The notes under the pieces: model-generated
What the model saw: the letters and a program-made list of their open reading frames with translations, nothing else
Databases searched by the model: none
What the model was told of the DNA's origin: nothing
Translations under genes and position numbers: made by a program
Shown: positions 5,232 through 9,496 of the stretch, in pieces
Layout: every line of letters starts with the position of its first letter
Position numbering within the stretch: position 1 is the first letter of the stretch
Assembly (NCBI GenBank): GCA_003561715.1
Contig: PWVU01000160.1
Coordinates: 1-9,496, forward strand
From: Candidatus Kaiserbacteria bacterium
GTDB taxonomy: Bacteria; Patescibacteriota; Minisyncoccia; Phycocordibacterales; UBA12088
Direction of reading: 5' to 3'
DNA: 9,496 nt

Positions 5232-5903
5232 ATGATCATCCCCGCGCCTCTCCCCGAAAACTACGCTCACCTTGAGCGCGAATTGCGTCATGTGAAAGAC
5301 GCTGTCTCCCGTGTGCAGATCGACGTTGTTGATGGTGTCTTTGCCCCGAGCACAACGTGGCCCTACAACAATACCGATGCGTCGCAATGGCGGGCGCTGG
5401 TTGCGCAGGAGAGCGGTTTGCCGTTTTGGGAAGTGCTTGATTTTGAGATCGACATGATGGTTGACAGACCCGAAGAGAAGATCGACGACTGGATCAATGC
5501 GGGTGCGGAGACGCTTATCATTCATATCGAAAGCACCGATAAACTCAAAGAGCTCATCGAGCGCGCGAGCGAGCGTGGTGTCGAGGTTGCGCTTGCGCTC
5601 AAGCCCTCGACCAATATCGAGCTCCTCGCGCCGTGGATCGAACGCATTGCATTTGTACAGTGTATGGGCAATGACAAGATCGGCTATCATGGTGTGTCGC
5701 TTGACGAGCGTATCTTCGACAAGATACGCACCATCCGCGAGCGGTGGCCCGCGCTTGCAGTCGGTATCGATATTGGGGTAAATGAGCAGACGATCGGAGA
5801 ACTTGCAAAAGCCGGTGCAACACGCTTTGCCGCCGGATCCGCAATACTCTCTGCGGAGGATGCTGAGCACGCTGTACAGGTACTTTCTCGCGCAATGGAG
5901 TAG
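5232..5903 (+). CDS. rpe: Ribulose-phosphate 3-epimerase-like TIM barrel, divergent metal site
   Basis: The 223-aa length fits the epimerase family, which interconverts ribulose-5-phosphate and xylulose-5-phosphate. Family landmarks are 'QIDVVDGVFAPS' (29-40), 'DMMVDRPEE' (74-82), 'AGAETLIIHIES' (90-101), 'VALALKPST' (119-127), 'GIDIGVNEQTI' (178-188) and 'AGATRFAAGSAI' (194-205) with the phosphate-binding GS. The two acid/base aspartates appear as D31 and D180. Two of the usual metal-ligand histidines are replaced: HxDxMDG has Q29, and the H of DVHLMV is D74. The usual NPGFGGQ loop is replaced by 'GNDKIGYHG' (146-154). The enzyme may bind metal differently or act on another ketose phosphate. 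The location beside rpiB and gap supports a pentose-phosphate role. It follows an inverted heptad array and ends in another array. Confidence 0.85.
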   Translation: MIIPAPLPENYAHLERELRHVKDAVSRVQIDVVDGVFAPSTTWPYNNTDASQWRALVAQESGLPFWEVLDFEIDMMVDRPEEKIDDWINAGAETLIIHIESTDKLKELIERASERGVEVALALKPSTNIELLAPWIERIAFVQCMGNDKIGYHGVSLDERIFDKIRTIRERWPALAVGIDIGVNEQTIGELAKAGATRFAAGSAILSAEDAEHAVQVLSRAME

Positions 5904-5976
5904 GTTTAGGAGTTAGGAATCAGGCGCTGGGCGCTGGGCGTTAGGATGTAGGCGCTAGGAAGGTTGTAGGATGTGG
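5902..5976 (+). repeat. Variant heptad repeat array after rpe
   Basis: The rpe TAG stop opens an array with AG or GG anchors every 7 bp at 5908, 5915, 5922, 5929, 5936, 5943, 5950 and 5957, then a slip before 5968. Units read AGGAGTT, AGGAATC, AGGCGCT, GGGCGCT, GGGCGTT, AGGATGT and AGGCGCT. Unlike the AGCGNNN units at 4211-5231, these follow AGGNNNY. The 7-bp period and AG anchor are the same, which suggests a related but differently drifted array. Confidence 0.75.
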
Positions 5977-5982
5977 TGTCTC

Positions 5983-6017
5983 ACACACCGGCGGGCGCAA
6001 AGCGCCCGCCGGTGTGT
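5983..6017 (+). terminator. Very strong GC-rich hairpin downstream of rpe
   Basis: The arms 5983-5998 and 6002-6017 pair perfectly over 16 bp (ACACACCGGCGGGCGC and its complement) with an AAA loop. It ends the metabolic cluster before the next promoter region. A U-tract is missing (TGCGTACTAGC follows), so termination without a U-tract or a mRNA 3'-end stabilising role is likely. The stem is symmetric and could work on either strand. Confidence 0.65.
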
Positions 6018-6138
6018 TGCGTACTAGCTTTTGCTGTCATCCGTTGTGGTATATCGCTCTCTTTCTCACACAACACCCCAGCGTCCTGCATACATCATCC
6101 GTGTATATCTCCTCTCCCCAAAAGAGAAGTCCTCGCGG

Positions 6139-6146
6139 TATACTAT
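6139..6146 (+). promoter_or_regulatory. -10 element just upstream of the large surface-protein start
   Basis: TATACTAT contains TATACT (6139-6144) and TACTAT (6141-6146), which is at -13 to -8 from the GTG at 6154. No clear -35 is visible. As with the promoter at 1309-1317, the start codon follows the -10 element by only a few bases and no Shine-Dalgarno site lies in between. The rest of 6018-6138 shows other TATA-like stretches (GGTATATC, GTATATC) but no gene. Confidence 0.35.
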
Positions 6147-6153
6147 CGTTACC

Positions 6154-9027
6154 GTGACTCCTCACTCTCATGCAACACATGCGCGCGTACTTTTCACACT
6201 CCTTGGTGTGGCGGTATGTAGCGCACTCATCGTTTTGTGTGTATATGTAATGCAGCATATCTCTCACCACACTTCGCTCTCTGCTACTCCCACCGCCCAC
6301 GCCCAAACCACCGTCTCCGGTACCGAGCTGTGCCCACTCAAGAACGATCTCTTTCTGAATCCCTTTAACAAAGACTCGGCACATCACCGACCGATCGGCA
6401 CGGGAGCACGATATGCGGATGATAATCATCCGGCGGTGAGGGATTGGGTGACGAAAGGAAGTCGTTTTAATATCAATGTCGCCACAGGTCCATTTGGACT
6501 GCTTATGACTGAAGCGCCTCCCAACGGGCCGATCATTCGAGTCAATGTGGAGCCTGGCGGATCTGGAAGTGGCCTGCCAGCCGATGTCCGATTTCCCGTT
6601 GGTGGCGTTGATCCAAATTACCCTCAGCGTAGAGACGGGAATATTGCTATCTTTGATCGTGTTACCAATCGCTTCCAACATATTCGTCACTATCAATGGA
6701 ATAACGGACGACCTACTGGATTGCAATATCGCATATATGACCCGCGTACCCTTGGTCACCCAACGCGAATGGGTGAGCGTATTGGCACCAGCGCCTCGGG
6801 TGTCGCGTCACCATTTGGTATCTTGAGGGGGGTAGAGGTAAGCACGCCTGGTATGCCTATTCGTCACGCACTTCAAATGGCAATACCCGGACGAGGTGAC
6901 CGAATTATGCTATCGCGCGAGATTATTTTACCGGCCGCTACTTTGGATAACTTTTGTAACCCGAGAAATAGTAGAAACAATCCTAGTTACTGCACCGGAA
7001 ACATCCCTTACGGCTCGCTTTGGGCATTGCCACCAAATGTAAATCTTGATGCCATGGGACTATCAGAGCCGGGTAAACGACTCGCTGAAGCAATTCGAGA
7101 CTACGGAGTGTACGTGGTTGATGATGGAAATGGTCCAGCGCTCCGTGCAGATCAAAACTTCACTCCGGCACTGAGAAATCAATTAGTCAGTGACACCGAA
7201 AAATTCTACCCCCTCATGCGTATGGTCTTGAACTCCGCCTGGCAACCGGGCGGTGGACCTGCGGGTGGCGGTACCCCCATCGCCCCCAACTGCGCTTTCG
7301 ACGCACCCGACGATGGCAGTGCGCCCACCACCACCCAAGTACCGGATAGTGTTGCGGGAGGAGGAGCGCAGGCGGGGACGGGAACTACCCAGCCCGGTGC
7401 CGGCGTTCCCGGCGTGGTTGTGGGTTCGCCGAGTGCACCGCCGGTCGTTTGTCACCTTATCGGCCCCAACTCAACCCCGCCACGAGGGTATGGTGCGCCG
7501 TACAATATATTTTCGGGTCGAAGCATGCTCATTGAAGGACGTTGTCGTCAAGAGGCGACAGAGGTCATTGTGGGTGATCGTCAGCGTAGCACGTATGTGT
7601 TTGGTATGTCCTACTACTGGAACGGCACGGAATGGGTCGAGGTCTCTCTTGCGGGAGACCAACCGCAGGGAGCGTGGTTTGTGGGCAGAGCGACCGGCTC
7701 ATTTCCGCGTCTTGCAAATCGCATGTGGTATGTTGCCTATACCTGCCACAATACCGACAATGGTTGGCGGTGCGGCTGTATCAATCAAGCCTGTCGCGAA
7801 AGCCGCTGGCAGGTACAAGGATTCATGACCAATTTCCCCGACATTCCTCAGCCGGCACCATCGGCAGGAGGTGGTATCGCAACGGGTGGAGTCTCGGATA
7901 CCGTTGCAGGTGGGGGGCAGAGTGGGGGAGGGACTGCATACACGGGAGGCTCAGGTACCGCTGAGTGTCCACTGAAGAATGATCTCTTCTTGAATCCCTT
8001 TAACAAAGACTCGGCGCATCATCGGCCGATTGGGACGGGGGCAGTGTATGCGGGAGAAAGCCATCCGGTGACGCAAGTATGGAAAAAAGTGTCTCGCATT
8101 TGGATCAATAATCCATCACCCCATGGCACCGCGTTCGCGGTAGCAGAAAATAATCACCCGACTGTTACCTTGACCCATCGCTCTTGTCCTCGATGGAATC
8201 ATAATCCAAGCGGGAGTGGTTTTCCATTATCGCTTCGCCTCCCACCAAACTTTCCTCCAAATTTTTCCGGAGAGGATTGTTGGGATAACGCCGGTGCCAT
8301 ACTGGATCGTTCTTCAGGCACCATACGAGAGTTTTATGAGCTCAATCCCAATTCAAGAACCGCGTCGCTTGTCAGGAGTTATGATGTGCGGGGCACTGGA
8401 CACGCCACACAACTAGGTCAACGCGTTGGTATGACCGCAACAGGGATGAGTACTATTGTTGGTGCTGTGCGTGGGCATGAACTTGAAGCGATCGGTCAGC
8501 CAATACGACACGCATATCACCTCGCTATACCCGCAACCACGGTCCAAGCAAGCAATACCGGATTGCCTCAGTTATTAAGTCGAAATATCCAATGGCCCGC
8601 CACGACTGCCGATACTTCTTCTCGTAATATCGCAAACAACAATGGACCAATCCCGTATGGTGCACTGCTTGCTATTCCTCCGGTATCAAAAGGTGGTCCG
8701 GACCTTAGCACGCTCGGGCTTTCTGAGCCGGGATTGCGTATGGCGGAAGCGATGCGCGATTACGGCGTATATGTTATCGACAATGCCAGTGGCGTTGTCC
8801 TTCGTTCAACTGATGTCCTAGGGGGAAACATAGGTACACAAGCACGTGCCGATATGCGTACAATTGCTCCGTATCTGCGACTCGTAACTAATTCAGTGAC
8901 TGGCGCAACCGCAGCCGTTGTGCCTGGTGATACGCTTCGGTATAACGGTGGCTCCATCGGCACACCCACCTGGCCTGCCGGCGGTGGCCAACCCATCGCC
9001 CCCAACTGCGCCTTTGACGCACCATAA
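6154..9027 (+). CDS. Large exported protein with a duplicated ~330-aa domain and a Cys-rich middle domain
   Basis: The GTG at 6154 gives 957 aa; the frame is open to a TTG at 6031, but the extension is Ser/Pro/Tyr-rich and delays the signal. A signal sequence spans about residues 12-32, with a likely cut in 'AHA/QTT' near residue 52. Unit A (60-385) and unit B (605-957) both begin CPLKNDLFLNPFNKDS and end PIAPNCAFDAP. Between these ends they share 'HPT/AxxxGxRxG', a 'RGxE ... PIRHAxxxAIP' stretch, IPYG, a 'LGLSEPGxRxAEAxRDYGVYVxD' segment, and 'L.R'. The RGxE/HAxxxAIP/IPYG/YGVYVxD order recalls secreted proteins of unknown function in other bacteria, but I cannot assign an activity. The middle domain (433-557) has six cysteines (433, 464, 531, 540, 542, 547) and a 'YYWNGTEWVEV' beta motif. 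Gly-rich linkers with PDSVAGGG-like repeats join the parts. No anchor or sorting signal follows unit B. A surface or extracellular adhesin- or polysaccharide-binding role is only a guess. Confidence 0.8.
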   Translation: MTPHSHATHARVLFTLLGVAVCSALIVLCVYVMQHISHHTSLSATPTAHAQTTVSGTELCPLKNDLFLNPFNKDSAHHRPIGTGARYADDNHPAVRDWVTKGSRFNINVATGPFGLLMTEAPPNGPIIRVNVEPGGSGSGLPADVRFPVGGVDPNYPQRRDGNIAIFDRVTNRFQHIRHYQWNNGRPTGLQYRIYDPRTLGHPTRMGERIGTSASGVASPFGILRGVEVSTPGMPIRHALQMAIPGRGDRIMLSREIILPAATLDNFCNPRNSRNNPSYCTGNIPYGSLWALPPNVNLDAMGLSEPGKRLAEAIRDYGVYVVDDGNGPALRADQNFTPALRNQLVSDTEKFYPLMRMVLNSAWQPGGGPAGGGTPIAPNCAFDAPDDGSAPTTTQVPDSVAGGGAQAGTGTTQPGAGVPGVVVGSPSAPPVVCHLIGPNSTPPRGYGAPYNIFSGRSMLIEGRCRQEATEVIVGDRQRSTYVFGMSYYWNGTEWVEVSLAGDQPQGAWFVGRATGSFPRLANRMWYVAYTCHNTDNGWRCGCINQACRESRWQVQGFMTNFPDIPQPAPSAGGGIATGGVSDTVAGGGQSGGGTAYTGGSGTAECPLKNDLFLNPFNKDSAHHRPIGTGAVYAGESHPVTQVWKKVSRIWINNPSPHGTAFAVAENNHPTVTLTHRSCPRWNHNPSGSGFPLSLRLPPNFPPNFSGEDCWDNAGAILDRSSGTIREFYELNPNSRTASLVRSYDVRGTGHATQLGQRVGMTATGMSTIVGAVRGHELEAIGQPIRHAYHLAIPATTVQASNTGLPQLLSRNIQWPATTADTSSRNIANNNGPIPYGALLAIPPVSKGGPDLSTLGLSEPGLRMAEAMRDYGVYVIDNASGVVLRSTDVLGGNIGTQARADMRTIAPYLRLVTNSVTGATAAVVPGDTLRYNGGSIGTPTWPAGGGQPIAPNCAFDAP
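6331..7308 (+). repeat. Duplicated domain, unit A
   Basis: This is coding repeat unit A (978 bp). Its first ~75 bases are close to those at 7966-8040 at the DNA level, differing mostly at third positions. Its last ~48 bases resemble those at 8977-9024. The interior has diverged strongly at protein level, with length differences, so the duplication is old while the ends are kept. Confidence 0.85.
7966..9024 (+). repeat. Duplicated domain, unit B
   Basis: This is coding repeat unit B (1059 bp), longer than unit A because of insertions near 'LPPNFPPNFSGEDCWDN' and before the C-terminal Gly-rich stretch. It ends at FDAP immediately followed by TAA. In unit A the same FDAP continues into the linker, so the gene stops exactly at the repeat boundary. 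Confidence 0.85.
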
Positions 9028-9064
9028 AAAGCATTCCCAGTTTCTCATACCACAGATGTTGAGA

Positions 9065-9070
9065 TAGAAT
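9065..9070 (+). promoter_or_regulatory. -10-like element for the last gene
   Basis: TAGAAT lies directly before the ATG at 9071 and at -12 to -7 from the in-frame ATG at 9077. This spacing suits a leaderless start at 9077. No convincing -35 or Shine-Dalgarno site is visible in the 43-bp gap after the TAA at 9025-9027. Confidence 0.35.
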
Positions 9071-9496
9071 ATGTATATGAAATCTATAGGATATAGAGGG
9101 GTAATAGGCATACTTGCGCTTTTTGTAGCGGGGGTGGGTGGAGGGTGGTATGGGGAGATGTATTCAAGGGAGGGTGTAGCTCTGGCGGTGGTGGATACAG
9201 GTCGCGGTATGTGTGCGTATTCTGCGGATACGATTGCTGAGCTTGAGGCCGTTCGTCAGATGGTTTTAGAAGCGGAGACTTCTCAAGAGCTTCAAGAAGC
9301 GATGATGGCATTTAATGCAATACAGACCCACGACCAACGCCACCTCAATGAAGCGCGTGGAATGGCGGAGTTGGAGCGCAGAAGAGATCGTGTGTTAGGT
9401 ATTATAGAAGATACTCGAGAAATTGATGATGGTACCTATGCAGAGCGTCTTGATGCCCTTGAGGAAGCGGCGCTTGCTGCAGAAACACTAGAAGAC
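9071..9496 (+). CDS. Membrane-anchored, Glu-rich helical protein (3' truncated by window end)
   Basis: The frame is open from 9071 to the window edge, giving 142 residues with no stop. An alternative start is the ATG two codons later at 9077, which fits the -10 element better. After a short basic start (KSIGYRG) there is a hydrophobic stretch, 'VIGILALFVAGVGGGWYG', which is a likely membrane anchor or signal peptide. From about residue 55 the protein turns into charged helix rich in Glu, Ala, Arg and Leu ('ELEAVRQMVLEAETSQELQEAM', 'AELERRRDRVLGIIED', 'ERLDALEEAALAAETLED'), a probable coiled coil. I do not recognise the family. It could form a unit with the large exported protein just upstream, but a separate promoter is equally possible. 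Confidence 0.65.
   Translation, partial: MYMKSIGYRGVIGILALFVAGVGGGWYGEMYSREGVALAVVDTGRGMCAYSADTIAELEAVRQMVLEAETSQELQEAMMAFNAIQTHDQRHLNEARGMAELERRRDRVLGIIEDTREIDDGTYAERLDALEEAALAAETLED

Noticed and set aside
6037..6759. Minus-strand 240-aa frame opposite the large exported protein
   Set aside because: It is rich in Arg, Ile, Ser and Cys with no recognisable motif, and it overlaps the signal sequence and conserved unit A on the + strand.
6154..9027. Frameshift or premature stop at the end of unit B
   Set aside because: Sequence after the TAA (9028-9070) does not resemble the linker that follows unit A in any frame, so a recent nonsense mutation is not supported.

Overview
The window most likely comes from a small-genome bacterium of the Candidate Phyla Radiation (Patescibacteria, Parcubacteria-like). 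The evidence is indirect. The secreted proteins have the style typical of that group, for example an 'SYxIEFDSINVGGG ... DTTGE ... SASYQIRAGYQ' N-terminal module. Shine-Dalgarno sites are almost absent. A fragmentary sugar-phosphate gene set (gap, rpiB, rpe) sits together, next to a free-standing four-helix bundle (23S-intervening-sequence type) protein. TGA is used as a stop, so the code is the standard bacterial one and not the Gracilibacteria/SR1 code. All convincing genes lie on the + strand.

Region 1 (3-3090) is an envelope/secretion region. A probable gene tail (3-116) is followed by a secreted beta-rich protein (297-1019). A hairpin-dense 300-bp gap follows, which may carry a minus-strand small RNA. 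Then come a membrane-anchored DUF916/WxL-interacting-like protein (1324-2298) and, 6 bp later, a second secreted protein (2305-3090). The C-terminal domain of that second protein is paralogous to the 297-1019 protein. Together this resembles the Firmicutes WxL/DUF916 surface modules in layout, although no WxL motif is present.

Region 2 (3127-5976) is central carbon metabolism: gap (NAD-type GAPDH), a four-helix bundle protein, rpiB (Glu-type ribose-5-phosphate isomerase B) and a divergent ribulose-phosphate 3-epimerase-like protein. RpiB and Rpe act on ribulose-5-phosphate, and GAPDH takes the glyceraldehyde-3-phosphate made by the non-oxidative pentose phosphate route. The gene borders here carry arrays of a degenerate 7-bp repeat (AGCGNNN). 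The arrays are in + orientation after genes and in - orientation before genes. The four-helix bundle gene lies exactly between a + and a - array.

Region 3 (5983-9496) begins with a very strong hairpin. It continues with a 957-aa exported protein built from two copies of a ~330-aa domain separated by a six-cysteine middle domain and Gly-rich linkers. A membrane-anchored, Glu-rich helical protein starts at 9071/9077 and runs off the end of the window.

The most interesting signals are the heptad arrays and their inverted placement around the four-helix bundle gene, the shared divergent -10 element with a perfect minus-strand terminator at 1161-1317, the WxL-like secreted module, and the duplicated-domain surface protein.
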